The notes: generated by a model from the letters alone, not told the origin. A DNA stretch of 64,000 bases from Natronosalvus amylolyticus (GCF_024298845.1 NZ_CP101156.1:2480001-2544000); one strand, 5' to 3'; counted from the first letter of the stretch, positions 26,464 to 40,239 are shown. Numbers and translations: made by a program.

Positions 26464-27321
26464 ATGGCCCACGATGGTGTCGATCTTTCCACGTCGACAC
26501 GGACGGCGCTCGATGCGCTGGCAGTTCTTTCGAACAAGTGGCATCCGGTGGTCCTCGCCGTCTTACACGACCGGGGACCGATGGGTTTTAACGAGCTGTT
26601 GAACTCGATTCCCGACATCTCCGGAAAGGTGTTGACCGACACGCTGGGGAAGCTACAGGACGCCGGCCTCGTCGAGCGAACCGTATTGAACGAGTCGCCG
26701 CTTCGTGTACGATACGAACTGACGACGGCGGGAACGGAGTTCGAGGCCGTCTTCGATGCGCTTTCGGGCTGGGGTGAGGCTCACCTCGAGACGGCTATTC
26801 CGAGCGTGCTGCTCGCCGATGGCGACCGGCGGATCACCGATATGTACCGCCAGTGGCTCGACGGCCAGTACACACTCACCCGAGCTCACACCGGCGAGGA
26901 ACTCGTCGAAATCCTTGAGGAAGAACGAATCGACGTCATGGTGATCGATGCCGACCTGCCGGGACTTGCCGACGTTGACCGCTCACAGCTCTCGGGATCG
27001 ACGTGGCGCACCATCCTCCTCGTCGAGAGTCGACCAGGGTTCGACGTCCTCGAGATACCGTGTGATGACGTTCGTCGAAAACCGATCGTGCAAGAGACTG
27101 CGTCCAAAGCGATCGATCTCCAGCTCGAGCGACAGGGCGAGCCCCCAGCGTATCGGGAACTGGCCGCACTGCAGTCGAAACGCTCGCTGTTTCAGTCGGT
27201 GTACGCGACGGAGCGCCTCGAGTCGAACGATCGGTATTTGGCGATGGGTACCCAGATCGAGACGCTCGAAGAGCAACTCGAGACGCCGGCGGAACTCCAG
27301 GATACCATAGAACGCTCGTAG
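26464..27321 (+). CDS. HxlR winged-helix fused to receiver and HalX domain
   Basis: A 285-aa three-part regulator. Residues 12-100 form an HxlR-type winged helix (LAVLSNKWHPVVLAVLHD, GFNELLNSIPDISGKVLTDT, LQDAGLVERTV). Residues 112-210 are a receiver: VLLADGDRR, phospho-acceptor Asp in VMVIDADLPGL, and Lys in RKPIV; the usual Thr/Ser is replaced (LLVES). The C-terminal 55 residues are a HalX domain (ELAALQSKRSLFQSVYA, ERLESNDRYL). HalX normally follows haloarchaeal receivers, but a DNA-binding HxlR head is unusual. Probably a transcription factor answering to a histidine kinase. Confidence 0.85.
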   Translation: MAHDGVDLSTSTRTALDALAVLSNKWHPVVLAVLHDRGPMGFNELLNSIPDISGKVLTDTLGKLQDAGLVERTVLNESPLRVRYELTTAGTEFEAVFDALSGWGEAHLETAIPSVLLADGDRRITDMYRQWLDGQYTLTRAHTGEELVEILEEERIDVMVIDADLPGLADVDRSQLSGSTWRTILLVESRPGFDVLEIPCDDVRRKPIVQETASKAIDLQLERQGEPPAYRELAALQSKRSLFQSVYATERLESNDRYLAMGTQIETLEEQLETPAELQDTIERS

Positions 27322-27425
27322 CTGGTTGGCGGTGTCCCGGTGGTGTGAAGACTTACTTTTGGGTAACCTATGCGAATACCTCAACCTTAGCGTGCACTCA
27401 AGATGGTGTGTGACGTCAGCAATGC

Positions 27426-28199
27426 ATGCAGCGGCAAACGAACCGTCGCCAGCTACTCGGGCTGTGTGGCTTGGCTGTCGGAAGTATGGTGGCAGGCTGT
27501 CTGGGTGGTGACGACGATACGGAGTCGAGTGAGGTTCCGAGTGACGATGGGGGCGACAGTGGTGGTGTCGAATCGGAAATCGACGGTGAGGACTCGTCTG
27601 AACGTGGCTCTATGGGGGGAGACGACAGTACTGATTCGGTCACACCGTCGGAACCGATGTCCTACGCGTTCGAAGCCGAATCGACCCACCAGAGCGACGA
27701 CGGGATGAACTACTCGTTCTCGATGCACGGCTTCGTGACCGAATCCGGCGACGCCTACTACGCCGTCTCCGAGACGAGTGGGGAGTCCTCGAGCGAGATA
27801 GAACTGTTCTACATCGGCGACACGACCTACGTTCGCAGCGACGGGCAGTGTTCGTCGGTGACCGGCCAGCAACGCACCCATTCACCGTACGGCGCGTTCC
27901 AATCCTACGACGAGTACCAGGCACGAATGGCTGGCTCTAACGCTGACGGCCGAACGACGATCAACGGTTACGACGCCTACGTCTACGAGTTCGACTACAC
28001 CGAGGATATGGCCTGGAGTGACTTCGCCGAGGCCGATGACGACGTCGAACTCGAGACGAAGGTGTACATCGCCGTCGATACCGGGTTTTTGCTCGGTTCC
28101 GATTATCGGGCCGCAGAGGATGGGATGACGATCGAATCGACCTCGAGACTCCACTCCTTTGGCGAGTCGTTCACCGTCGAACCGCCCGAAGAATGTTAG
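27426..28199 (+). CDS. Tat-type lipoprotein of unknown function
   Basis: A 257-aa protein. NRRQLLGLCGLAVGSMVAG then Cys is a twin-arginine/lipobox signal. An acidic Ser/Gly/Asp linker (28-75) leads to a beta-rich domain (75-257) with repeated Y/F-x-strand patterns, such as YAFEAESTHQ, ELFYIGDTTYVRS and YDAYVYEFDYTED, reminiscent of the LolA/LppX or haloarchaeal DUF7537 fold. One internal Cys (GQCSSVTG) and a terminal Cys occur. Likely exposed outside the cell; role unknown. Confidence 0.75.
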   Translation: MQRQTNRRQLLGLCGLAVGSMVAGCLGGDDDTESSEVPSDDGGDSGGVESEIDGEDSSERGSMGGDDSTDSVTPSEPMSYAFEAESTHQSDDGMNYSFSMHGFVTESGDAYYAVSETSGESSSEIELFYIGDTTYVRSDGQCSSVTGQQRTHSPYGAFQSYDEYQARMAGSNADGRTTINGYDAYVYEFDYTEDMAWSDFAEADDDVELETKVYIAVDTGFLLGSDYRAAEDGMTIESTSRLHSFGESFTVEPPEEC

Positions 28200-28296
28200 T
28201 CGCTGCTCGAGTCCGGTCGTGGGTCTGCTCACGGCTGGTCGATCGTCTGCCGGTCGATCACGTTCGTATCCGAGAGTACACGCCCTTCGCTCGAGT

Positions 28297-28379
28297 CACT
28301 CAGTACTCCGTCACACGTTGCCGTGTAAACCGAACCCATCGGTTCGGCTTCCATGCGCAGGCTTGACGAACCACTCAGA
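28297..28379 (+). repeat. 83-bp structured repeat, copy 1
   Basis: It matches 34385-34467 at 79 of 83 positions in the same orientation. It contains the hairpin CCGAACC-CATC-GGTTCGG. It lies in the 458-bp gap between the lipoprotein (ends 28199) and the E1alpha gene (28658); the rest of the gap shows no gene, only A/T-rich promoter-like DNA from about 28470. Confidence 0.85.
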
Positions 28380-28657
28380 GCGTCCAATCGAGTTTTCCTT
28401 CTGACACACTTCTCGACGGTTTGCAACGGACACGTCGTTTCGGCACGACCGTCCGTCCAGTAACCTTCACATAATTCGTGATGATTGCAACCCTTCTCGC
28501 ACATCCTCGAGTTTATTCGGACATTTGGTCACATTTTGCCGAAATCATCCGTTCTCTTTGCTACTGCATGGCAAGAATCATGCTGATAGTAACGTATTTA
28601 CGAAACTCCTTTAACGTGAGCGATAGACCATTAGGATATGCCAAGGTGGGTATATCC

Positions 28658-29767
28658 GTGAGTACGCTACAACACGACCCAAGAGAGCGAGTACAGGTAC
28701 TCGACGACGACGGTCGGGTCCTCGAGGGCGCGACGGTCCCGGACCTGTCCGAAGCCGAGTTCGTCGAAATATACGAACAGATGAAACTCGCTCGCCACTT
28801 CGATCAGCGAGCGGTTAGCCTCCAGCGCCAGGGTCGGATGGGGACGTACCCGCCACTCTCGGGCCAGGAGGCAGCCCAGATCGGGAGTGCCCACGCCCTC
28901 GCCGACGACGACTGGCTGTTCCCGAGTTACCGCGAACACGGGGCGGCACTCGTTCGCGGCCTCTCGCTAAAACGGACGCTACTGTACTGGATGGGCCACG
29001 AATCGGGTAACGCCATCCCCGAGGACGCGAACATCTTCACCGTCGCGGTGCCGATCGCGACCCAGGTTCCACACGCTACGGGAGCCGCGTGGGCGTCGAA
29101 ACTCAAAGGCGAGAACAGGGCGTTCCTCTGTTACTTCGGCGACGGTGCGACCAGCGAGGGAGACTTCCACGAGGGGCTCAACTTCGCCGGCGTCTTCGAC
29201 GTCCCCGCGATCTTCTTCTGTAACAACAACCAGTGGGCGATTTCGGTGCCGCGAGAGCGCCAGACCGCGAGTGACACCATCGCCCAGAAGGCGACTGCCT
29301 ACGGCTTCGAAGGCGTACAGGTCGACGGGATGGACCCGCTTGCCGTGTATCAGGTCACTCGAGACGCACTCGATAAGGCGAAAAACCCCGGCGAGGACGA
29401 ATTACGACCGACGCTCATCGAGGCGGTTCAGTATCGTTTCGGCGCACACACGACGGCTGACGACCCCTCGGTGTACCGGGAGGACGACGAAGTCGAACGC
29501 TGGAAACAGAAGGACCCGATTCCACGCATGGAGACGTTCTTGCGCAACAACGGCATGCTCGACGACGAGCGCGTCGATGCGATCGAAGACCGGATCTCCG
29601 AACAGGTCGCAGACGCTATCGATGCCGCAGAACAGGTCACGCGTCCGGACCCCGAGGAAATCTTCGCACACGTCTACGACGGGATGCCCCGACGGCTCGA
29701 AGAGCAACTCGAGTGGTTCGAACGGATTCGCGAACAACACGGCGACGACGCACTACTGGAGCACTAA
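28658..29767 (+). CDS. pdhA: 2-oxoacid (pyruvate) dehydrogenase E1 alpha subunit
   Basis: A 369-aa thiamine-diphosphate enzyme subunit that decarboxylates a 2-oxoacid and passes the acyl group to E2. The ThDP motif [20 protein letters not shown] then [11 protein letters not shown] is complete; the phosphorylation-loop-like [13 protein letters not shown] is present. GTG 28658 is preferred: the protein then begins [18 protein letters not shown], family-typical, and an in-frame upstream ATG would add a Cys/Ile-rich unrelated segment. First gene of a four-gene operon, with 2 bp to the next. Pyruvate versus branched-chain specificity cannot be settled from sequence. Confidence 0.92.
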   Translation: MSTLQHDPRERVQVLDDDGRVLEGATVPDLSEAEFVEIYEQMKLARHFDQRAVSLQRQGRMGTYPPLSGQEAAQIGSAHALADDDWLFPSYREHGAALVRGLSLKRTLLYWMGHESGNAIPEDANIFTVAVPIATQVPHATGAAWASKLKGENRAFLCYFGDGATSEGDFHEGLNFAGVFDVPAIFFCNNNQWAISVPRERQTASDTIAQKATAYGFEGVQVDGMDPLAVYQVTRDALDKAKNPGEDELRPTLIEAVQYRFGAHTTADDPSVYREDDEVERWKQKDPIPRMETFLRNNGMLDDERVDAIEDRISEQVADAIDAAEQVTRPDPEEIFAHVYDGMPRRLEEQLEWFERIREQHGDDALLEH

Positions 29768-29769
29768 CT

Positions 29770-30756
29770 ATGGCAGCAGAATCTGAAAACCTCACGCTCG
29801 TACAGGCAGTCCGTGACGGACTGCATCAGGAGATGGAACGCGACGAAGACGTCATCGTCATGGGCGAAGACGTCGGGAAAAACGGCGGTGTCTTCCGCGC
29901 CACGGAAGGACTCTACGAGGAGTTCGGCGAGGATCGCGTCATCGACACACCGCTGGCCGAATCGGGTATCGTCGGCACGGCCGTCGGAATGGCTGCCTAC
30001 GGCCTTCGCCCGGTCCCGGAGATGCAGTTCCTGGGATTCATCTATCCCGCCTACGATCAGATCGTCTCACACGTCGCCCGCCTTCGGACGCGCTCGCGCG
30101 GCCGGTTCACCTGCCCGATGGTGATCCGTGCCCCCTACGGTGGCGGTATCCGCGCCCCCGAACACCACTCCGAATCGAGCGAGGCGATGTTCGTCCACCA
30201 ACCCGGCCTCAACGTCGTCATCCCTTCGACGCCGTATGAGACCAAGGGACTGCTCACCAGCGCGATTCGCAGTCCCGACCCGGTCATCTTCCTCGAGCCG
30301 AAACTCATCTACCGGGCGTTCCGCGAAGAAGTACCCAACGAACCCTACGAGATCCCGCTCGGTGAAGCGGCGGTCCGTCGCGAAGGGTCCGATATCTCGG
30401 TCTATACGTACGGCGCGATGACCCGGCCAACGCTCGAGGCCGCGGAGAACCTCGCGGGCGAAATCGACGTCGAGGTCGTCGACCTGCGAACCCTGTCGCC
30501 GCTCGACATCGACACGATCGTCGAATCGTTCAAAAAGACCGGCCGCGGTGCGGTCGTCCACGAGGCCCCGAAGACGGGCGGGATGGGGGCTGAAATCGCC
30601 AGCACCATCCAGGAGGAGGCGCTGATGTACCAGGAAGCCCCGATCAACCGAATCAGTGGCTTCGATACCCCGTTCCCCCTGTACGCCCTCGAGGACTACT
30701 ACCTGCCAGAACCGGCTCGCATCGAGACGGGAATCCGAGAGACGATGGAGTTCTAA
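29770..30756 (+). CDS. pdhB: 2-oxoacid dehydrogenase E1 beta subunit
   Basis: A 328-aa partner of E1 alpha, giving the alpha2beta2 heterotetramer. Typical blocks: LTLVQAVRDGLHQEMERDEDVIVMGEDVG, FRATEGLYEEFG, DTPLAESGIVGTAVGMA, and C-terminal VEVVDLRTLSPLD and VVHEAPKTGGMGAEI. ATG 29770 follows the E1 alpha stop by 2 bp, so the two are probably translationally coupled. It ends 1 bp before the E2 start. Confidence 0.94.
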   Translation: MAAESENLTLVQAVRDGLHQEMERDEDVIVMGEDVGKNGGVFRATEGLYEEFGEDRVIDTPLAESGIVGTAVGMAAYGLRPVPEMQFLGFIYPAYDQIVSHVARLRTRSRGRFTCPMVIRAPYGGGIRAPEHHSESSEAMFVHQPGLNVVIPSTPYETKGLLTSAIRSPDPVIFLEPKLIYRAFREEVPNEPYEIPLGEAAVRREGSDISVYTYGAMTRPTLEAAENLAGEIDVEVVDLRTLSPLDIDTIVESFKKTGRGAVVHEAPKTGGMGAEIASTIQEEALMYQEAPINRISGFDTPFPLYALEDYYLPEPARIETGIRETMEF

Positions 30757-30757
30757 C

Positions 30758-32275
30758 ATGGTCGAGGAATTCAAACTACCCGACGTCGGTGAAGGAGTCG
30801 CCGAAGGTGAACTGGTTTCGTGGCTCGTCGAACCCGGTGACACCGTCACGGAAGACCAGCCAGTCGCCGAGGTCGAGACGGACAAGGCACTCGTCGAGGT
30901 CCCCTCGCCGTACAACGGCACGGTTGCCGAACTGCTCGCCGAGGAAGGCGAAATGGTGCCCGTCGGGGACGTCATCATCACGTTCAACGTGGACGGTGAG
31001 ACGGATGACGGGGGAACCGACGCCTCGAGTTCGGCCGACCAGACGGGCGAGGCGGCAGCCTCGGGTGAGGAAACCGAGACACCCGACTCCGAGGCGGTCG
31101 AGACGCCCGAAGGACGTGTCTTTGCGCCCCCACGCGTGCGCAGGCTCGCACGCGAGAAGGGTGTCGACATTGCGACCGTCGAGGGCAGCGGTCCCGGCGG
31201 CCGAATCACCGAAGGCGACGTAACGGCGGCCGCAGGTGCGGGCGAAGCGGTAACCGAGTCGACGACGGAGTCGGCCGAGGCAACCGAGACGGCCCCGGCC
31301 GAAGACGCTGGATCGTCGGCCTCGAGCCCGTCAGGTCAGGCACCCGCGCCCGTCGAGTCCGCCGACCGTGACCGAACCCTCGCTGCCCCGGCCACCCGAA
31401 AGCTCGCCGAAGAGCAAGGTGTCGACCTGAACGCCGTTCCTGCTACCGAACAACGAGAGGGCGAAGCGTTCGTGACGCCCGAAGCCGTGATGGAGTACGC
31501 CGAAGCCCAGAAACGCGCCCAGGAAGCCGACGCTGCGGCGCTCGCGAGCGGAGAAACCGGCCCCCGGGAAACGCGCGAACCGTTCAAGGGCGTCCGTCGG
31601 ACGATCGCGAAGGCGATGGAGCGCTCGAAGTACACGGCCCCACACGTCACCCACCACGACGAAGTGGACGTCACCCGGCTGGTGGAGACGCGCGAACGGC
31701 TCAAGCCGATGGCCGAAGAACAGGGCATCCGGCTGACGTACATGCCGTTCATCATGAAGGCCGTCGTCGCCGCGCTGAAGGAGTTCCCCGAGATGAACGC
31801 GATGATCGACGACGAGAACGAAGAGATCGTCCATCGCAACTACTACAACATCGGCGTCGCGGCCGCAACCGACGCCGGGCTCATGGTTCCCGTCGTCGAA
31901 GACGCCGATCACAAGGGTATGCTTCAGCTCTCCTCGGAGACGGACGAACTGGTGACGAAAGCTCGAGAGCGCACGATTTCGCCCGACGAACTGCGCGGCT
32001 CGACGTTCACGATTACGAACATCGGCGGTATTGGCGGCGAGTACGCCACGCCGATCTTGAACTATCCGGAGGCGGGTATTCTCGCTGTCGGTGAGATCAA
32101 ACGCAAGCCGCGCGTCGTCACAGACGAGAACGGGAACGAGTCGATCGAACCGCGCTCGGTCATGACCCTCTCGCTGTCGTTCGACCACCGACTGATCGAC
32201 GGCGCCGAGGGCGCACGATTTACGAACAAGGTGATGGAGTACCTGGAAAACCCCGAACTGCTGTTACTGGAGTAA
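30758..32275 (+). CDS. pdhC: Dihydrolipoamide acyltransferase E2
   Basis: A 505-aa core subunit. One lipoyl domain (residues 1-80) carries the lipoylated Lys in ETDKALVEVPSP. An acidic linker follows, then two peripheral-subunit-binding motifs: APPRVRRLAREKGVDI (near 130) and APATRKLAEEQGVDLNAVP (near 210), separated by another acidic linker. The catalytic domain (from about 270) ends with the active-site SFDHRLIDGAEGA (H-x3-D-G). The lipoyl group depends on LipA, encoded upstream at 23.8 kb. ATG lies 1 bp after the E1 beta stop. Confidence 0.94.
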   Translation: MVEEFKLPDVGEGVAEGELVSWLVEPGDTVTEDQPVAEVETDKALVEVPSPYNGTVAELLAEEGEMVPVGDVIITFNVDGETDDGGTDASSSADQTGEAAASGEETETPDSEAVETPEGRVFAPPRVRRLAREKGVDIATVEGSGPGGRITEGDVTAAAGAGEAVTESTTESAEATETAPAEDAGSSASSPSGQAPAPVESADRDRTLAAPATRKLAEEQGVDLNAVPATEQREGEAFVTPEAVMEYAEAQKRAQEADAAALASGETGPRETREPFKGVRRTIAKAMERSKYTAPHVTHHDEVDVTRLVETRERLKPMAEEQGIRLTYMPFIMKAVVAALKEFPEMNAMIDDENEEIVHRNYYNIGVAAATDAGLMVPVVEDADHKGMLQLSSETDELVTKARERTISPDELRGSTFTITNIGGIGGEYATPILNYPEAGILAVGEIKRKPRVVTDENGNESIEPRSVMTLSLSFDHRLIDGAEGARFTNKVMEYLENPELLLLE

Positions 32276-32284
32276 GACACTACA

Positions 32285-33742
32285 ATGGTCGTTGGAGATA
32301 TTTCAACCGGAACTGACGTGCTCGTGATCGGTGCCGGACCCGCAGGCTACGTGGCCGCGATCCGGGCCGGACAGCTCGATCTGGACGTAACGCTCGTCGA
32401 AAAGGAAGCCTACGGAGGCACCTGCCTCAACCATGGCTGTATCCCCTCGAAGGCCCTGCTCACCGCGAGCGACGTCGCCCACCAGGCGGGCAACGCCGAG
32501 GAGATGGGCATCTACGCCGATCCTGCGGTCGACCTCGAGGGAATGGTCGGCTGGAAAGACGACATCGTCTCCCAGCTTACCGGGGGTGTCGAAAAGCTGT
32601 GTAAGGCAAACGGCGTCAACCTCATCGAGGGAACTGCGACCTTCGACGGCGAAAACACCGTCCGCGTCTCCCACGGTGGCGAAGGCCAGGGGAGTGAATC
32701 CATCGACTTCGAACACGCGATCATCGCAACGGGCTCTCGACCCATCGAAATCCCGAACTTCGCCTACAGCGACGACCCCGTACTCGACTCTCGTCAGGCG
32801 CTCGCCCTCGATTCCGTCCCCGACTCGCTGGTCATCGTCGGCGCGGGCTACATCGGCATGGAGCTCGCGACGGTGTTCGCCAAACTCGGCACCGACGTGC
32901 AGGTTATCGAGATGCTCGATGACGCACTCCCCGGCTTCGACCGTGACCTCGCTCGGCCCGTAAAAAAGCGGGCGAAATCGCTGGGCATCGAGTTCCACTT
33001 TGGCTACGGGGCCTCGAACTGGGAACCCCACGGCGACGGCATTCGTGTCGAAGCCGAACCAGCTGGTGACGCGGCAGCAGACGGCGGGCAGGCCGTCGAG
33101 GAAGAAGCGCTCGAACTCGACGCCGAGAAGGTTCTGGTGGCCGTCGGCCGCGAACCCGTTTCTGACACACTCGACCTCGAGGCAGCAGGTATCGAGACGG
33201 ACGACCGGGGTTTCATCACGGCTGACGACCGGGCGCGAACGAACGTCGAACACATCTTCGCCGTCGGTGACGTTGCCGGCGAACCGATGCTCGCCCACGC
33301 GGGGAGCAACGAGGGCCAGGTCGCTGCCGAAGTGATCGCGGGTGAACCCGCTGCCCTCGATTACCAGGCGATGCCCGCCGCGGTGTTCACCGATCCCGAG
33401 ATCGGTACGGTCGGGATGACCGAAAGCGAGGCTGAAGACGCCGGTTTCGAAACGGTCGTCGGCAAGTTCCCCTTCCAGGCAAGCGGGCGCGCACTGACGA
33501 CGGGGCACACCGATGGCTTCGTCAAAATCGTTGCCGACGCGGAGGCCGGCTTCGTTCTCGGCGGCCACGTCGTTGGCCCCGAAGCCTCGGAACTGATCGC
33601 CGAACTCGGACTCGCCATCGAACTCGGGGCCACCCTCGAGGACGTTGCCTCGACGGTCCACGCACACCCGACGCTCGCCGAATCCGTGATGGAAGCCGCC
33701 GAAAACGCGCTCGGGCAGGCGATCCACACGCTGAACCGGTAG
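32285..33742 (+). CDS. lpdA: Dihydrolipoyl dehydrogenase E3
   Basis: A 485-aa FAD disulfide oxidoreductase that reoxidises the E2 dihydrolipoyl group with NAD+. FAD site VLVIGAGPAGYVAAIRAGQL, redox disulfide GGTCLNHGCIPSK, NAD site VIVGAGYIGMELATVFAKLG, second FAD motif EHIFAVGDVAGEPMLAH, and the C-terminal catalytic His-Glu in HAHPTLAESVMEA are all visible. It lies 9 bp after the E2 stop and closes the operon. Confidence 0.95.
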   Translation: MVVGDISTGTDVLVIGAGPAGYVAAIRAGQLDLDVTLVEKEAYGGTCLNHGCIPSKALLTASDVAHQAGNAEEMGIYADPAVDLEGMVGWKDDIVSQLTGGVEKLCKANGVNLIEGTATFDGENTVRVSHGGEGQGSESIDFEHAIIATGSRPIEIPNFAYSDDPVLDSRQALALDSVPDSLVIVGAGYIGMELATVFAKLGTDVQVIEMLDDALPGFDRDLARPVKKRAKSLGIEFHFGYGASNWEPHGDGIRVEAEPAGDAAADGGQAVEEEALELDAEKVLVAVGREPVSDTLDLEAAGIETDDRGFITADDRARTNVEHIFAVGDVAGEPMLAHAGSNEGQVAAEVIAGEPAALDYQAMPAAVFTDPEIGTVGMTESEAEDAGFETVVGKFPFQASGRALTTGHTDGFVKIVADAEAGFVLGGHVVGPEASELIAELGLAIELGATLEDVASTVHAHPTLAESVMEAAENALGQAIHTLNR

Positions 33743-33838
33743 TCTCCGCTTTCCTTTCAAAAGACTCTGTGCACGTCCTGAGACACTCGAGCGGTACCGT
33801 TTTTCACTCGAATATCTCGATACTTTCGCGAACCAGTA

Positions 33839-34327
33839 TCAGTCACCGACGACCTCGAGGGCCCCTTTCATCGCTCGATGGCGATGGGGCGTACAGTAGT
33901 ACGTGTAGATGCCCGGTTCGTCGAACGTAAACTCGAAGGTTGCGCCTTCCTCGTGTAACTCGCCGCTGTCGAACGCGCCGTCAGTGTCGACGACGTCGTG
34001 TCTGCCGCCGTCACCGGTCCACTCCCAGGTGACCGTGGAACCGACCGTCACGCGGGCAGCACGGGGCGCATACCCCATTCCCTCGAGTCCTGTACCGACG
34101 TAGACGATCTTCTCGTCGTCGCTCGCTTCGGTCCAGTCGACGGTTCCAGGGTGGTCGATTCCCTCGAGATGGCCGTCGAAATCTGGCTCGTCGTCGACGA
34201 ACGCCTCGCCGTCGTAGTAGTCGTCCTCTCCGTCACCGAACAGACAGCCGGCGAAGGCACTCACTGCCGCGACGCTCGCCGCGTTGAGCAACGTTCGTCT
34301 GGTGTGTCCTCCTGGCCTCGAGGTCAT
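33839..34327 (-). CDS. Halocyanin-type blue copper lipoprotein
   Basis: A 162-aa small electron carrier. Tat-style signal TRRTLLNAASVAAVSAFAG then Cys (lipobox) anchors it outside the membrane. The plastocyanin-like domain has the type 1 copper ligands: His in GGRHDVVD, then Cys in YTYYCTPHRHRAMKG with the following His and Met. The linker is acidic (YYDGEAFVDDEPDFDG). It likely shuttles electrons to a respiratory oxidase. ATG 34327 is chosen over an upstream GTG because the signal peptide starts there. Convergent with the E3 gene. Confidence 0.92.
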   Translation of the reverse strand: MTSRPGGHTRRTLLNAASVAAVSAFAGCLFGDGEDDYYDGEAFVDDEPDFDGHLEGIDHPGTVDWTEASDDEKIVYVGTGLEGMGYAPRAARVTVGSTVTWEWTGDGGRHDVVDTDGAFDSGELHEEGATFEFTFDEPGIYTYYCTPHRHRAMKGALEVVGD

Positions 34328-34384
34328 ACTAGATCGTTCGTCGGCGACACAATAGGTCTCTCGCTCTCGGTGTTTCGGGAGCTC

Positions 34385-34467
34385 CACTCAGTACTCCGTC
34401 ACGCGTTGCCGTGTAAATCGAACCCATCGGTTCGGCTTCCATACGCAGGCGTGACGAACCACTCAGA
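34385..34467 (+). repeat. 83-bp structured repeat, copy 2
   Basis: The second copy of the element at 28297-28379 (four mismatches). Here CGTCACGC near the 5' side pairs with GCGTGACG near the 3' side, and the inner CGAACC-CATC-GGTTCG hairpin is kept. It lies between the halocyanin start and the rRNA leader. Confidence 0.85.
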
Positions 34468-34615
34468 CCATCTCAACATATTCATACGCGTGTACGCACG
34501 ACCGTCTACGTACGCGGGTACCACTCGATTCGACCAACCCTGCCAGGGAGGAATGACCGATCGACCTCCGCCCGCGGGACATTTTGCCCACGAGCCACTG
34601 CCAGGCCGAGGATAG

Positions 34616-35075
34616 ATTTATAAGTAAATTGACCTCGAGAAACACCCACATGTTTGGTGGAAAACCATGGCATGGTAGCGAGTTCCCACGGAGAAGTTGG
34701 TTCGACGGCCTTATATACTAACCCTCTCCTCGTTTAGAATGCGAACGACGTGGCGCACGCCGCCACGTCCCCTCTGGCCGTATCCCGGCACGGAGGTAGG
34801 CACTACATCCATACCTTACATCGGCGTCGGTCTGATCCGACGGCCTTAAGTGTGTAAGTCAACTCGGATTGGATGCAAACGTGGTCGGCTTCGGCCGGAC
34901 ACACTGATCCGATGCCCTTATATACATAGGCCAATTCGGATTAGAACGCGAACGCCTTGCCGGATGCGACTTCCGGCGGGCAACGATCCGATGCCCTTAA
35001 GTGTGTAAGGCCACTCGGATTGGATGTACTCGAGGTCGGCTTCGCCGGCTTCGGTCCGATCCGACGCCCTTAAGT
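34616..35075 (+). promoter_or_regulatory. rRNA operon multi-promoter leader
   Basis: Five tandem promoter-like repeats share a (C/T)CGA(C/T)GCC or CGACGGCC lead-in before a TATA-type box: TTATATA at 34711-34717, CTTAAGT at 34845-34851, TTATATA near 34918-34924, CTTAAGT at 34996-35002 and 35069-35075. The last four are spaced about 73-79 bp apart. A separate TATA box, ATTTATAAG, at 34615-34623 lies ahead of them. This matches known halobacterial rRNA promoter arrays. No protein gene is credible in 34468-35370, apart from a 23-codon ORF (34650-34721) noted separately. Confidence 0.85.
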
Positions 35076-35248
35076 AAACAAGGGCATTTGGATGTAAACG
35101 CAAAGAACGCGTGATTGATGGGGCGTTCAACTCGCTCCATCGTCTCGGACTCGGTTCGAAGGGGTTAAGTACCCCGGAAGACCTAAGATATAGTCCGAAG
35201 GAAATGAGGATTTCACCCCTGCGGTCCGCCGTACAGATGAAATCTGAT

Positions 35249-35308
35249 GTTAGCCTTGATAGTTCGGTGACGCTCGATCGGTCGACGATCGCGGTCACCG
35301 AACGGACC
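35249..35308 (+). other. 16S rRNA processing stem, 5' arm
   Basis: 35249-35265 is the exact reverse complement of 36922-36938, and GAACGGACC at 35300-35308 pairs with GGTCCGTTC at 36881-36889. The long stem brackets the 16S gene and should form the bulge-helix-bulge processing site. Confidence 0.88.
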
Positions 35309-35370
35309 CATTTAGTGTGAGTGTGTACCTACATTCACCGCCAAATGCCCCAGCTTCGCTGGGGGATAGC

Positions 35371-36844
<1,474 letters not shown>

Positions 36845-36880
36845 ACAGAACGGGACTGGGGCGACGCCCCAGCCCACCAC

Positions 36881-36938
36881 GGTCCGTTCGCGACCGCCCG
36901 CTCGGCCGACCGAGCACCTTTGAACTATCAAGGCTAAC
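36881..36938 (+). other. 16S rRNA processing stem, 3' arm
   Basis: Reverse complement of the 5' arm (36881-36889 with 35300-35308; 36922-36938 with 35249-35265). It lies between 16S and tRNA-Ala. Confidence 0.88.
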
Positions 36939-36959
36939 GTTGTGCCCCCGAGAGGGGGT

Positions 36960-37031
36960 GGGCCCATAGCTCAGTGGTAGAGTGCCTCCTTTGCAAGGAG
37001 GATGCCCAGGGTTCGAATCCCTGTGGGTCCA
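36960..37031 (+). tRNA. tRNA-Ala(UGC) in the 16S-23S spacer
   Basis: 72 nt. Acceptor GGGCCCA (36960-36966) pairs with TGGGTCC (37024-37030), discriminator A. Anticodon stem CCTCC/GGAGG, loop TTTGCAA, anticodon TGC. T arm CAGGG-TTCGAAT-CCCTG. Its place in the spacer is standard for euryarchaea. Confidence 0.97.
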
Positions 37032-37166
37032 TCTCTCGGGTGATGATCGATACACTCTTCGTGAGTGTTCCTCATCTGATCCCGAATTAACCGATGCACC
37101 TCCCCGCGTAAGCGAGGTAGGGAAGGGTGAATGCACGCCAGCCGTCTACTGGCTGTGCAGATGACA

Positions 37167-37187
37167 CCGTATGTACGTGTAGTCCAG
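37167..37187 (+). other. 23S rRNA processing stem, 5' arm
   Basis: Pairs with 40216-40236 over 21 positions with a single mismatch; flanking sequence (to about 37215) can extend the helix with internal bulges, as expected for a bulge-helix-bulge site. Confidence 0.85.
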
Positions 37188-37256
37188 GCGTCCACTGGAC
37201 CCGTTCCCGGGTCACATCGCTGCTCATTACGAGCAGCACCCAAGATCCGAAAGAAC

Positions 37257-40165
<2,909 letters not shown>

Positions 40166-40215
40166 TTCATTTCACATGGATCTGCACTGGACCCGTGAAC
40201 GGGTCCAGGCGTTAA

Positions 40216-40236
40216 CTGGACTACACGGACATACGG
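40216..40236 (+). other. 23S rRNA processing stem, 3' arm
   Basis: Reverse complement (one mismatch) of 37167-37187. Confidence 0.85.
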
Positions 40237-40239
40237 TTT

